This document shows positions 1 through 7,805 of a stretch of DNA of 64,000 nucleotides, piece after piece (the stretch's first letter is position 1; every line of letters begins with the position of its first letter). A program made the translations under genes and the position numbers. The DNA is from Novosphingopyxis baekryungensis DSM 16222 (GTDB taxonomy: Bacteria; Pseudomonadota; Alphaproteobacteria; Sphingomonadales; Sphingomonadaceae), in the NCBI RefSeq assembly GCF_000420305.1, contig NZ_ATUR01000007.1, positions 124,001-188,000 of the forward strand. Reading direction: 5' to 3'. The notes beneath the pieces were generated by a model. It had not been told where the DNA came from. It was given only the letters and a program-made list of their open reading frames with translations, and made no database searches.

Positions 1-241
1 CGACCAGCAACAGGATGATGGGCAGGGCCGCCTGCGTATCGCCGGACATGCGGTCGACCACCGCCTTATAGGCAAAGGGGACCAGCAGCGCCCCGCCCTT
101 GGCCAGCAGCACCAGCGCGCCGGACAGCGCGAGCCGCCAGCGCAGCCCCGGCGCGTCCTTGGGCCAGAGATAGGGCAGAAAGCGCTTCAGAACCGGCAGG
201 ATGGGCGGCTCCGCGCCGGAATGTTGAACATCTGGTGGCAC
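1..241 (-). CDS. ABC exporter, Atm1/HMT1 type, N-terminal fragment
   Basis: Only the first ~80 residues are in the window; the gene runs off the left edge. The minus-strand frame from a GTG at 241-239 reads as a short polar leader, then LKRFLPYLWPKD and a hydrophobic helix ending in PFAYKAVVDRM. This is the typical opening of the fused membrane-ATPase half-transporters of the Atm1/HMT1 group (export of sulfur- or glutathione-linked compounds or heavy-metal conjugates across the inner membrane). The ATPase domain is not visible, so the subfamily rests on this N-terminal wording alone. No ATG lies close upstream in frame, so the GTG start is a guess; the frame stays open further out. Confidence 0.6.
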   Translation of the reverse strand, partial: MPPDVQHSGAEPPILPVLKRFLPYLWPKDAPGLRWRLALSGALVLLAKGGALLVPFAYKAVVDRMSGDTQAALPIILLLV

Positions 242-340
242 GGGGGCGGATATAGGGGCGCATGGGTGCAGGGGGAAGGTGGGCAGCCGATATGGGACGA
301 TATGGTCGGTGCCGCTTCGGTGCAGGAGCGACCCCGACTA

Positions 341-364
341 TCATTCCGGCGGAAGTCGGAATTC
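341..364. repeat. Relic of palindromic intergenic repeat
   Basis: TCATTCCGGC, a 4-base loop, then GTCGGAATTC: an imperfect inverted repeat. It has the same first arm as the element at 63282-63377 and looks like a decayed single hairpin of that family. Confidence 0.45.
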
Positions 365-1009
365 ATAGCGCGTGCAGCACAGTCCCAGCTTTGGAATGCG
401 GCTCATGTCCGGCAAGACGACGCTTGCGGGGAGAGTTTTTCAGCCGTGTGCTTTGCGCTTCCGCATCAGCCTTGGCGGCAAGGCCACCGCATAAAAATTT
501 TTGCGGTCGCAACTCGCCTCTTGCGCGCGATGAAGTGGAACATAATAGAAACAAAGGCAGTAGTGGGCTAGTTTGGAAGCGGATGATGACTCTGGATAGC
601 TCAAGTGGCGATCTAGACTCACCTGACCTGTATGAGTCGTTTGTCTTGGTGCCGAGAAATTTGGGTACGGAGCGGCGTCTCACTAGAATTGTAGATCAAC
701 CTCTGAGGGAAAAAGCATCATGGTAAATTATCTGAAAATGTTGGACCCTCGAGAAGCCCCGAAATCCGCACCCCTCCACCACATTCCCATGAGTTCCGAC
801 AGTTTCATGCGTTCAGGCGCCCTTGACTGAATGTTGGCAGTAAGTCAGAACTGAAAACAGCGAACCACTACCAAGTGTGGCGCGCCGGGGTTTGAAGCCC
901 CATATGTAGGGCCGTAGCAAGATTGCATTCGTATAATTTTTGTGCCGGAGAGCTTTGCTTCTCGGGCTGCAGAGATTCGCGCTGACAATCCAGGCCTTGG
1001 TGTAAAAGC

Positions 1010-1018
1010 TGTGTATAA
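1010..1018. promoter_or_regulatory. DnaA-box-like site upstream of nrdA
   Basis: TGTGTATAA; its complement TTATACACA fits the TTATNCACA form of the DnaA box. It lies 42 bases before the preferred nrdA start. DnaA control of nrdAB is known in E. coli; applying it here is inference from one 9-mer. Confidence 0.3.
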
Positions 1019-1060
1019 GTTTTGGGGGTCGGAAAAGTGGATTTTAGGGATAGCGATGCG

Positions 1061-3031
1061 ATGACCGAAGCGAGTGTGATGGAAGAGCGGGCGACCGAGA
1101 GCCAAGGCGTGGATCAGTCTGCCGATCATGGAGTCGATTCGGCGAACGAAACCGTGGCGGAAGGCAAGGCCGTGAGTGACAGCCACACGATCGACACCCG
1201 CCGCTTCGATGTCGTGACCGATCCGTCGCGCGACGCTCTGCTGACGGAATTCGGCAAGGAAACGCTGGAAGACCGCTATCTGCTGCCCGGTGAAAGCTAT
1301 CAGGATCTGTTTGCCCGCGTTGCGGCAGCCTATGCCGACGATCAGGCGCATGCGCAGCGCCTTTATGACGCCATATCCAGGCTCTGGTTCATGCCCGCCA
1401 CGCCGGTTCTATCGAACGGTGGCACGGGGCGTGGCCTGCCGATCAGCTGCTATCTCAACTCGGTCGACGACTCGCTGGAAGGCATCGTCAACACCTGGAA
1501 CGAGAATGTCTGGCTCGCCAGCCGCGGCGGCGGCATCGGCACCTATTGGGGCAGTGTGCGCGGGATCGGCGAACCGGTCGGCCTGAACGGCAAGACCAGC
1601 GGCATCATTCCCTTCGTGCGCGTGATGGATTCGCTGACGCTGGCGATTTCGCAAGGCTCGCTGCGCCGTGGTTCGGCCGCCTGCTATCTGGATATCTCGC
1701 ATCCGGAGATCGAGGAGTTCCTCGAAATTCGCAAGGCCAGCGGCGATTTCAACCGCAAGGCGCTGAACCTGCATCATGGCGTGCTGATTTCCGACGCCTT
1801 CATGGAAGCCGTGCGGTCTGGCGATGATTTCGATCTTACCAGCCCCAAGGATGGCAGCGTGCGTGCAACGGTGAATGCGCGCGCCCTGTTTCAGAAGCTG
1901 GTCGAAACGCGGCTGGCGACAGGCGAGCCCTATATCGTGTTCTCGGACACGGTGAACAACAACATGCCCAAGCATCACCGCGATCTGGGCCTGAAGGTCT
2001 CCACGTCCAATCTGTGCAGCGAGATCACGCTGCCGACGGGCACCGACCATCTGGGCAATGACCGCACGGCGGTCTGCTGTCTGTCTTCGCTTAACCTGGA
2101 AAAATGGGACGAGTGGAACGGCGAGAAGCTGTTCGTGGAAGACATCATGCGCTTCCTCGACAATGTGCTGACCGATTTCATCGAGCGCGCCCCGGACGAG
2201 ATGGCGCGCGCCAAATATTCGGCGGCGCGCGAGCGCTCGGTCGGGCTGGGCGTAATGGGCTATCACAGCTTCCTGCAGGCGCGCGGCCTGGGCTTTGAAA
2301 GCGCCATGGCCAAGAGCTGGAACATGAAGATGTTCAAGCATATCCGCAGCGCGGTCGACAATGCGTCGATGATGCTGGCGCAGGAGCGCGGGCCATGTCC
2401 CGATGCCGAGGATATGGGCGTGATGGAGCGGTTCAGCTGCAAGATGGCGATCGCGCCGACCGCGTCGATCAGCATCATCTGCGGCGGCACCAGCGCCTGC
2501 ATCGAGCCGATCCCGGCCAATATCTACACGCACAAGACGCTGTCCGGCAGCTTCATCGTGAAGAACCCCTATCTGGAGAAGATCCTCCGGGAAAAGAGCA
2601 AGGACAGCAACAATGTCTGGAACTCGATCCTGGAGAAGGGCGGCAGCGTGCAGCATCTCGATTTCCTGACGCCGGAGGAAAAGGACAGCTTCAAGACCAG
2701 CTTCGAGATCGATCAGCGCTGGCTGCTGGAACTGGCCGCCGACCGTGCGCCCTATATCGATCAGGCGCAGTCGCTGAACCTGTTCATCCCGGCCGATGTC
2801 GAGAAATGGGACCTGTTGATGCTGCATTTCCGCGCATGGGAACTTGGCGTGAAGTCGCTCTATTATCTGCGCTCCAAATCCGTGCAGCGTGCCGGTTTCG
2901 CCGGCAGCACCGAGGCGCCGGAAAACGCCGCGGGCGGTGTCGAGCGGGACAATACGCTCGATCCTGCGCGTGTGGAGCTGATGACCACCGCTGGCACCAC
3001 CGATTACGACGAGTGCCTGGCCTGCCAGTAA
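1061..3031 (+). CDS. nrdA: Class I ribonucleotide reductase, alpha subunit
   Basis: Large catalytic subunit that reduces ribonucleoside diphosphates to deoxy forms for DNA synthesis, working with NrdB. About 656 residues from the ATG at 1061; an upstream TTG at 1022 and an ATG at 1079 are alternatives, and the ribosome site is weak. Key residues are visible: the redox Cys in ISCYLNS (~130), the Asn-Cys-Glu radical site NLCSEI (~317-321), the partner Cys in AVCCLSSLN (~339), the paired tyrosines in SLYYLRS that pass the radical from NrdB, and a C-terminal CLAC pair that is re-reduced by thioredoxin or glutaredoxin. The N-terminus is a polar acidic leader with no recognisable ATP-cone, so the usual dATP off-switch seems missing. 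nrdB lies 1.1 kb downstream rather than adjacent. Confidence 0.95.
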   Translation: MTEASVMEERATESQGVDQSADHGVDSANETVAEGKAVSDSHTIDTRRFDVVTDPSRDALLTEFGKETLEDRYLLPGESYQDLFARVAAAYADDQAHAQRLYDAISRLWFMPATPVLSNGGTGRGLPISCYLNSVDDSLEGIVNTWNENVWLASRGGGIGTYWGSVRGIGEPVGLNGKTSGIIPFVRVMDSLTLAISQGSLRRGSAACYLDISHPEIEEFLEIRKASGDFNRKALNLHHGVLISDAFMEAVRSGDDFDLTSPKDGSVRATVNARALFQKLVETRLATGEPYIVFSDTVNNNMPKHHRDLGLKVSTSNLCSEITLPTGTDHLGNDRTAVCCLSSLNLEKWDEWNGEKLFVEDIMRFLDNVLTDFIERAPDEMARAKYSAARERSVGLGVMGYHSFLQARGLGFESAMAKSWNMKMFKHIRSAVDNASMMLAQERGPCPDAEDMGVMERFSCKMAIAPTASISIICGGTSACIEPIPANIYTHKTLSGSFIVKNPYLEKILREKSKDSNNVWNSILEKGGSVQHLDFLTPEEKDSFKTSFEIDQRWLLELAADRAPYIDQAQSLNLFIPADVEKWDLLMLHFRAWELGVKSLYYLRSKSVQRAGFAGSTEAPENAAGGVERDNTLDPARVELMTTAGTTDYDECLACQ

Positions 3032-3281
3032 GGCAGCGGGCCGGAAAACAACCGGGCCTCTCCAACGCGCCGCGCGACGGGGAGGCCTGCGGGCATGTCA
3101 TGCGCGCATGCGACGGACGAAATGGAATGGCGGAAAGGGGGACATGGTGAACAGATCGGAGATGCCATCGGCAGCCACGCCGCCCGCCCGCCGTCCAAAA
3201 AGGTCAGCCCCGCAAAGCACGTGGCTTTACGAGGCTGCTTTTACACGTCCAGTCGCCCGGACGCGAAACTGTTATGGAAGG

Positions 3282-3506
3282 TCAGGCCTTCACGCCATCT
3301 GCCGTGGGCTGATCCACCTTGAGGTAGATACGGTTGTCTTCCACCCGGTCGATCAAATCCATATCGATGAAATGATGCTTGCCATCATCGCTGTCCGTAC
3401 GGGTCATCTTGATCCGGTCGTCCTGCTTTTCATCTACCGTGCCCACATGCTGGCCGTTCTTGCCGACGATTTCCATATGTTCCTTGATGCGAAGTTTGTC
3501 GAACAT
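3282..3506 (-). CDS. DUF2171 small protein
   Basis: A 74-residue hydrophilic protein opening MFDKLRIKEHMEIVGKNGQ and carrying the DUF2171 pattern HVGTVDE..DRIKMTR and FIDMDLIDRVEDNRIYL, a PRC-barrel-like small beta fold. Function unknown; relatives are common in Alphaproteobacteria, often several per genome and often linked to general stress. It sits opposite in strand between nrdA and nrdB with about 250 bases of non-coding DNA on its nrdA side. GGAGAA precedes its ATG at a good distance. Confidence 0.8.
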   Translation of the reverse strand: MFDKLRIKEHMEIVGKNGQHVGTVDEKQDDRIKMTRTDSDDGKHHFIDMDLIDRVEDNRIYLKVDQPTADGVKA

Positions 3507-3684
3507 AAGCGTTCTCCTTCAATCTATTCTATTGCTGTGCGCCAGACTACTTGCCCGCGCTTTCAATATGTCAATGCATGGGCGCTGCAATTCGTTCCGT
3601 CGTCTCGCCAACAGTCAGCCGGTTATTGGGAGCGGTTCACCGCATGTCAGCATCTGTACAGCCACGATCCGCTAGAGATAGGTC

Positions 3685-3861
3685 ATGACGTTCCTTATCC
3701 TCATCATCGCCGTGTTCATCGGCGCGGCCGTGCTGTCCACCGTGGCGCGCCGCGTGGACGATGGGCAGAAACGCAGCGCGATGTTCGCCGCCTCCGGCCT
3801 GCTTCTGATCGGCGCCATGGTCTCGCTGGTCGTGGTCCTGTTCCGCTTCCACATTCTGTGA
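3685..3861 (+). CDS. 58-residue membrane protein, first of a pair
   Basis: A short frame starting MTFLILIIAVFIGAAVLSTV, with a hydrophobic helix (3-19), a charged hinge ARRVDDGQKR (~21-30) and a second helix to the C-terminus ending VVLFRFHIL. The two-helix hairpin shape resembles small 'twin transmembrane' proteins found near nrd genes in related bacteria; I cannot name a family with certainty. Its TGA overlaps the ATG of the next tiny frame (TGATG at 3859-3863), which suggests translational coupling towards nrdB. The strong hydrophobic pattern and good codon use argue that it is real. Confidence 0.65.
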   Translation: MTFLILIIAVFIGAAVLSTVARRVDDGQKRSAMFAASGLLLIGAMVSLVVVLFRFHIL

Positions 3862-3917
3862 TGCGCTCCGCCGCGCCGAACGCCGAAACGCTGCAGGACG
3901 GGGCCGTCGCCGCATGA
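3861..3917 (+). CDS. 18-codon linking frame (possible coupling peptide)
   Basis: ATG at 3861 overlaps the stop of the upstream membrane protein, and the TGA at 3915-3917 overlaps the ATG at 3914 of the next one (ATGA). The peptide (MRSAAPNAETLQDGAVAA) has no recognisable function. It may only carry ribosomes from one membrane gene to the next, or it may be chance. Confidence 0.3.
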   Translation: MRSAAPNAETLQDGAVAA

Positions 3918-4090
3918 ACTGGCTGTTCTTCATCCCCGGCGTCGTCCTGCTGCTGGCGGCCACGCTGATCGGCGCAGGCGATTACAGCCAGCGCCGCGCC
4001 GGCGAAACCCCGCCGCGCGTGGTGCGCATCGCCGCCATCGCCGCCGCGCTGGCCGCCGCCGTCTTCATTATCGCATCTTTCGTCATTTAA
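3914..4090 (+). CDS. 58-residue membrane protein, second of a pair
   Basis: Starts MNWLFFIPGVVLLLAATLIG, then a polar loop around DYSQRRAGETPPRVVR (~23-38) and a second helix ending AAVFIIASFVI. It has the same length and two-helix layout as the gene at 3685, but no clear residue-level identity with it. It ends 22 bases before the nrdB start, and the nrdB ribosome site AGGAGA falls in that gap, so it is probably co-transcribed with nrdB. Function unknown. Confidence 0.65.
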   Translation: MNWLFFIPGVVLLLAATLIGAGDYSQRRAGETPPRVVRIAAIAAALAAAVFIIASFVI

Positions 4091-4112
4091 TCCGCTTTCA
4101 GGAGAAAACCCC

Positions 4113-5162
4113 ATGTCCCTCACCGAAGCCCGCAACACCTACAAGCCGTTCGAATATCCCTGGGCCTATGAGTTCTGGAAGCGCCAGCAGCAGATCCACT
4201 GGATGCCTGAAGAGGTGCCGCTGGGCGAGGATTGCCGCGACTGGGCGCAGAAGCTGTCCGATCATGAGCGCAACCTGCTGACGCAGATCTTCCGCTTCTT
4301 CACCCAGGCCGATATCGAGGTGCAGGATTGCTACCACGATAAATATGGCCGCGTGTTCAAGCCCACCGAGGTGAAGATGATGCTGACCGCGTTCAGCAAC
4401 ATGGAGACGGTCCACATCGCCGCCTACAGCCATCTGCTGGACACCATCGGCATGCCGGAAAGCGAATATGGCATGTTCCTAGAATATGAGGAGATGGTCG
4501 CCAAGCATGACTATCTGCAGCAGTTCGGCGTGGACAGCGATGAGGATATTGCCCGCACGCTGGCCATGTTCGGCGGCTTTACCGAGGGGCTGCAGCTGTT
4601 CGCCAGCTTCGCCATGCTGATGAACTTCCCGCGCTTCAACAAGATGAAGGGCATGGGGCAGATCGTCAGCTGGTCCGTGCGCGACGAGAGCCTGCACTGC
4701 GAAGGCATCACCAAGCTGTTCCACGCCTTCTGTGCGGAGCGGGACTGCCTGACCAAGGCCGTCAAGGAAGACATCATGGATGCCTGCCAGAAGACGGTGC
4801 GCCTGGAAGATGCCTTCATCGATCTGGCGTTTGAGCAGGGCCCCGTGCCCGGCATGACCGGAAACGAGATCAAGAAATATATCCGCTACATCGCCGATTG
4901 GCGTCTGGGGCAGCTGGGCCTGAAGCCGATCTACATGATCGACGAGCACCCGCTCCCGTGGCTCGCCCCGCTGCTGAACGGCGTGGAGCACGCCAACTTC
5001 TTCGAAACCCGCGCCACCGAATATTCTAAGGCCGCGACGCGCGGCAACTGGAACGAGGTCTGGGACAGTTTTGACCGCCGCAAGAAGAAGGTCGCGAACG
5101 AGGATGCGCCGGTGGACGACGGCGATGATATGTTCGCGCAGGCTGGCGTAGCGGCGGAGTAA
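4113..5162 (+). CDS. nrdB: Class Ia ribonucleotide reductase, beta subunit
   Basis: Radical-carrying subunit for NrdA; 349 residues, normal family length. The di-metal ligands and radical tyrosine are readable: ETVHIAAY gives Glu, His and the Tyr seven residues after the Glu as in E. coli R2; TEGLQLF gives a second Glu; RDESLHCEG gives the last Glu and His. Asp in the ADIEVQD region is the likely first ligand. It has no N-terminal ATP-cone, so neither subunit of this enzyme shows one. A clear AGGAGA precedes the ATG. The DUF4062 gene begins 6 bases after its stop. Confidence 0.96.
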   Translation: MSLTEARNTYKPFEYPWAYEFWKRQQQIHWMPEEVPLGEDCRDWAQKLSDHERNLLTQIFRFFTQADIEVQDCYHDKYGRVFKPTEVKMMLTAFSNMETVHIAAYSHLLDTIGMPESEYGMFLEYEEMVAKHDYLQQFGVDSDEDIARTLAMFGGFTEGLQLFASFAMLMNFPRFNKMKGMGQIVSWSVRDESLHCEGITKLFHAFCAERDCLTKAVKEDIMDACQKTVRLEDAFIDLAFEQGPVPGMTGNEIKKYIRYIADWRLGQLGLKPIYMIDEHPLPWLAPLLNGVEHANFFETRATEYSKAATRGNWNEVWDSFDRRKKKVANEDAPVDDGDDMFAQAGVAAE

Positions 5163-5168
5163 GCGGAG

Positions 5169-6188
5169 ATGGCAAGGCCCAGGGTGTTCGTCAGTTCGAC
5201 ATACTACGACCTAAAGCACCTTCGGGCTTCAATTGAGGTGTTTATCGAGGGATTGGGATTCGAGCCAGTTTTAGCGGAGGTGGGAAGAATAGCTTATGAC
5301 TCATCACAGCCGTTAGACGAGTCCTGTTATCGAGAAGCCGAAAACGCAGACATATTAGTGCTAATCGTTGGTGGTCGCTATGGCTCTATTGCTTCTTCGT
5401 CTTCAAGCAGAGACGAAGGAAAAATGGACAGAGATATCGAAAGCATTACTAGGCGAGAATTCTCTAAAGCCCATGATGCCGATGTGCCGGTATACGTTAT
5501 GATTGAATCCGGAGTATTGTCCGAATATCAAACCTATATAAGGAACAAAGAAAACAATGATATAAACTACGCACACGTCGATTCTGTGGAAGTATTCAAG
5601 TTTATCGAGTTTATATACTCGAAGCAAAAAAACAATCCTATTCAGCCGTTTGAAAAGGGTGGGGATGTCGAAAATTGGCTCCGCGACCAATGGGCGGGGA
5701 TGTTTCAGGAATTGCTAAAGCAGCGAAACGAAAACTCTCAGATTACGGCTCTCTCCTCTCAAATTAAGCAGCTTGACGCGGTAAATTCGACTTTGAAGTC
5801 TTATCTAGAAGAAGTTCTGCAGTCCGTATCGCCCGAAAAATCCTCGACTGTTATTGAAAGAGAGAACAAGAGCCTTAACGATGCTAAAATTGCCAATCTT
5901 TTGGCTGAGAACTTATGGTTTCGACATCTACGGCGTGAGACCGAGATGGACTTGGGCGGACACGCGGAAGTCATGAAAACCATTGGGTCGGTCAATGAAA
6001 TTATACCTTCTTACGAAGCTGCATATGGCCGAGAATCTCTTTTTGGTCTTCTAAATCCGTTAGAGGTTTATGAAGATGCGCGCAGAGACTTTAACGAGGC
6101 GCGCAAAATATTGGGGCTTTCAAATGTGCGATTTACAAAAAAGTTTCTCGGGGAACTTGATCATTTGCCTCCCGCCGCAACTCAGTAA
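5169..6188 (+). CDS. DUF4062 protein, probable transferred (defence-like) gene
   Basis: A 339-residue protein. Residues 1-90 match the DUF4062 pattern: PRVFVSSTYYDLKHLR at the start, a central GFEPVLAE, then PLDESCYREAENADILVLI and GGRYGS, a fold related to TIR-like nucleotide-binding domains. Residues ~185-235 look like a coiled coil (QITALSSQIKQLDAVNSTLK), and the C-terminal ~100 residues are unassigned. Base composition is far more A/T-rich than nrdB or any other gene in the window, with AT-ending codons throughout, so recent transfer is likely. It starts 6 bases after nrdB, and its ribosome site GCGGAG overlaps the intergenic bases, so it would be read as the last gene of the nrdB operon. 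DUF4062 domains occur in several suspected anti-phage proteins; the function of this one is unknown. Confidence 0.8.
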   Translation: MARPRVFVSSTYYDLKHLRASIEVFIEGLGFEPVLAEVGRIAYDSSQPLDESCYREAENADILVLIVGGRYGSIASSSSSRDEGKMDRDIESITRREFSKAHDADVPVYVMIESGVLSEYQTYIRNKENNDINYAHVDSVEVFKFIEFIYSKQKNNPIQPFEKGGDVENWLRDQWAGMFQELLKQRNENSQITALSSQIKQLDAVNSTLKSYLEEVLQSVSPEKSSTVIERENKSLNDAKIANLLAENLWFRHLRRETEMDLGGHAEVMKTIGSVNEIIPSYEAAYGRESLFGLLNPLEVYEDARRDFNEARKILGLSNVRFTKKFLGELDHLPPAATQ

Positions 6189-6233
6189 GAGTGGCGAATT
6201 TTAGTAATGCACTAATCGGCTAACAGCCTAAGA

Positions 6234-6599
6234 TTACATGACTACCTCATTCGCATAAGGCAATGCCATCCGGCACCCCTCATGCGCACGCTCCGGTAGG
6301 ATTACCTGCATCGCCTTGGGATGAACTGCGCCGCCCATCGATTTGGGGGCGCAGGTGTGGAAAGCGACGCATTCGCCGTCTTCGGTCGGGCAGAAGATGC
6401 AGGCAAAGGTGTGGAGCGAACGGTCCTTCAGCGCGAACCAAGTCTTACGCTTGGCGCCCTTGTCCCCGGTCCATTCACAAAAGCTAGTGACCGTCACAAG
6501 ACAGCGCTTCACCGGATTTTTCACCATGGATTTTCAGAACGCGCTCGCCAGAGTTCGGACACTGGTGGTCGGGCGATTACCCGGCACAGATCGCCGATG
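6234..6599 (-). pseudogene. Decayed SRAP (YedK/HMCES-like) gene
   Basis: The minus-strand reading matches residues ~65-190 of the intact SRAP protein at 10828-11445: RPTTSVRTLASAF, then a stop where the paralogue has Trp (TGG to TGA), then KSMVKNPVKRCLVTVTSF, CEWTG, KRKTWFALKDR and GAVHPKAMQVIL. The N-terminal part with the essential Cys2 that forms the DNA crosslink is gone, replaced by the tail of a depolymerase relic, and the C-terminus is short. The 97-codon open frame left after the stop is therefore unlikely to be functional. Confidence 0.8.
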
Positions 6600-7015
6600 C
6601 TACATCAACCCAGCAGCTCTAAGCGCCTTCTGAATAACCGCCTGCACACCCGCCGCCTTGGACTGAGGCGGCGGCTCCGGCTTGGCTTTGCGGGCCAGCG
6701 GTACGACCTGGGCGGTGGCCTTGCGGTGCGCGCCTTGGCCGCTTTGGCCTCCGTCAAACCGAAAAAGGCGGCGATGCGGCCGGTGGAGTCGAGCCCCACG
6801 TCCTGCATATGCGCGCCTGCCGCGCCGGCCTCTCCTTCCCCGGTGCCGAGGCACAGCGGTACACCTTGGCCCATGCCGGCAATCTTGTAGAACTCGATCA
6901 GCTCGCGGCCCTTGGCCTCGGTCCGGGCGGTGCGGCTGTGGCGGCCGATACGTTGCCTTGTATCGGCTGCGCGGTTCAGCGCGAAGCGGTCTCTCTCAGT
7001 CGCGCAGGTCTTCAC
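6600..7015 (-). pseudogene. Decayed PHB-depolymerase-family gene, C-terminal part
   Basis: The minus-strand frame contains GRELIEFYKIAGMGQGVPL and AHMQDVGLDSTGRIAAFFGL, which align with the last ~110 residues of the intact esterase at 9560-10708. The matching tail AGVQAVIQKALRAAGLM lies in a different frame, so there is at least one frameshift around 6750-6800. The nucleophile elbow and the whole N-terminal two thirds are missing. The relic's stop (6600-6602) abuts the SRAP relic. Divergence from the intact copy is large, so this is an old paralogue rather than a recent duplication. Confidence 0.75.
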
Positions 7016-7273
7016 TGAGGAAAAATTGAGGAGGATATTTCAGAGGAGGGTCTGCTGGCCGGTCGCGGAGGCCAGGCGCGTAAGCGGCAGGGGGCGGCAT
7101 GAGGTCATTCCGCATACGCAAATCCACGTCTTGTTTCAGTTCCTCGGACGCTAAGGCGTAAAATCATAGCAGCTCTGATCCAAAACGGAGACTATCTCCG
7201 CTGATCTGGATGCGTCTCCGAGAGATATGCAGCAAAAGCGACGGTAAGGCCCGCTTCCCACTTGGAGGCGCAT

Positions 7274-7801
7274 ATGAGCACAGTTGATGATTTGATTTCG
7301 TTGGTGAAGAGCAAAAACCCCCCATGCCTCTTTCATTTCACGGACCTTCGAAATCTGGACAGCATCAAGCAGCACGGTTTACTGTCAGCGTACCAATTGG
7401 CGCAACGTGGTATTATCGCACCGGCACCCGGCGGCAATGACTGGAGTGTGGATGCCGATCGGCTGAAAGGCATGCATCAGTTCGTGCATCTTTGTTTCTG
7501 GGATGAGCATCCGATGGAATTTGTCGCAAGGCAGAACAATCACATTGGCGAGACCAAATTCCTGCGGATTGATCCGGAAATTCTGCGAACGGCTGGTGTT
7601 AAGGTCACTGATGATGTTTCCAACAAGAGCGATGTCGAACCAATGACGTTGGAACAGGGCGTTCCGACTTTGGACCTGGAGGTGATCTTTAAAAAAACGG
7701 ATTGGAGAAACCCCGAGGTGCAAGAGCGACTGAAAGCCAGCCGGAAGTATGAAATCCTGATACCAGATGCAGTGCCGCTTTCTATGATCCGGAATCTCTA
7801 A
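7274..7801 (+). CDS. darT1: DarT1-type ADP-ribosyltransferase toxin
   Basis: 175 residues from the ATG at 7274, with GGAGG at 7264-7268. The protein reads as a DarT-family DNA ADP-ribosyltransferase: CLFHFTDLRNLDSIKQHGLL near the N-terminus supplies the ART His, a central HLCFWDEHPMEF, and near the C-terminus KYEILIPDAVPLSMI, where Glu160 is the expected catalytic Glu. Family knowledge: DarT enzymes transfer ADP-ribose from NAD+ onto DNA bases and block replication; the DarT1 branch modifies guanosine and is paired with a NADAR-domain antitoxin. The partner gene follows after 4 bases. The pair may act in phage defence or island maintenance. Confidence 0.8.
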   Translation: MSTVDDLISLVKSKNPPCLFHFTDLRNLDSIKQHGLLSAYQLAQRGIIAPAPGGNDWSVDADRLKGMHQFVHLCFWDEHPMEFVARQNNHIGETKFLRIDPEILRTAGVKVTDDVSNKSDVEPMTLEQGVPTLDLEVIFKKTDWRNPEVQERLKASRKYEILIPDAVPLSMIRNL

Positions 7802-7805
7802 CGCC

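Larger units (their letters stand above)
242..1060. other. 820-base stretch without a convincing gene
   Basis: The region between the ABC gene and nrdA is noticeably richer in A/T from about 480 to 740 than its surroundings. It holds a relic of a palindromic repeat (341-364), a DnaA-box-like 9-mer (1010-1018) and several short open frames on both strands, none of which resembles a family I know. The least bad one is 583-726 (+), 47 codons, with GGAAGCGG just before its ATG and a protein ending in QPLREKASW; nothing else supports it. The region may be the footprint of a lost gene plus the nrdA control region. Confidence 0.5.

Noticed and set aside
262-726. 154-codon frame in the left gap
   Set aside because: Arg/Ala-rich first half is shadow-like, no family match, poor start context; only its last 47 codons are mentioned as a weak possibility.
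1409-2827. 472-codon frame antisense to nrdA
   Set aside because: Composition typical of the complementary frame in GC-rich genes; nrdA is certain.
3032-3281. Possible terminator after nrdA (GGGCCGG ... CCGGGCC)
   Set aside because: The arms are not complementary when paired; nothing else found in these 250 bases.
3560-3610. EcfG promoter for the DUF2171 gene
   Set aside because: Minus strand has GGAAC with 17-base spacing, but the -10 is CATT rather than CGTT and the distance to the gene is long.
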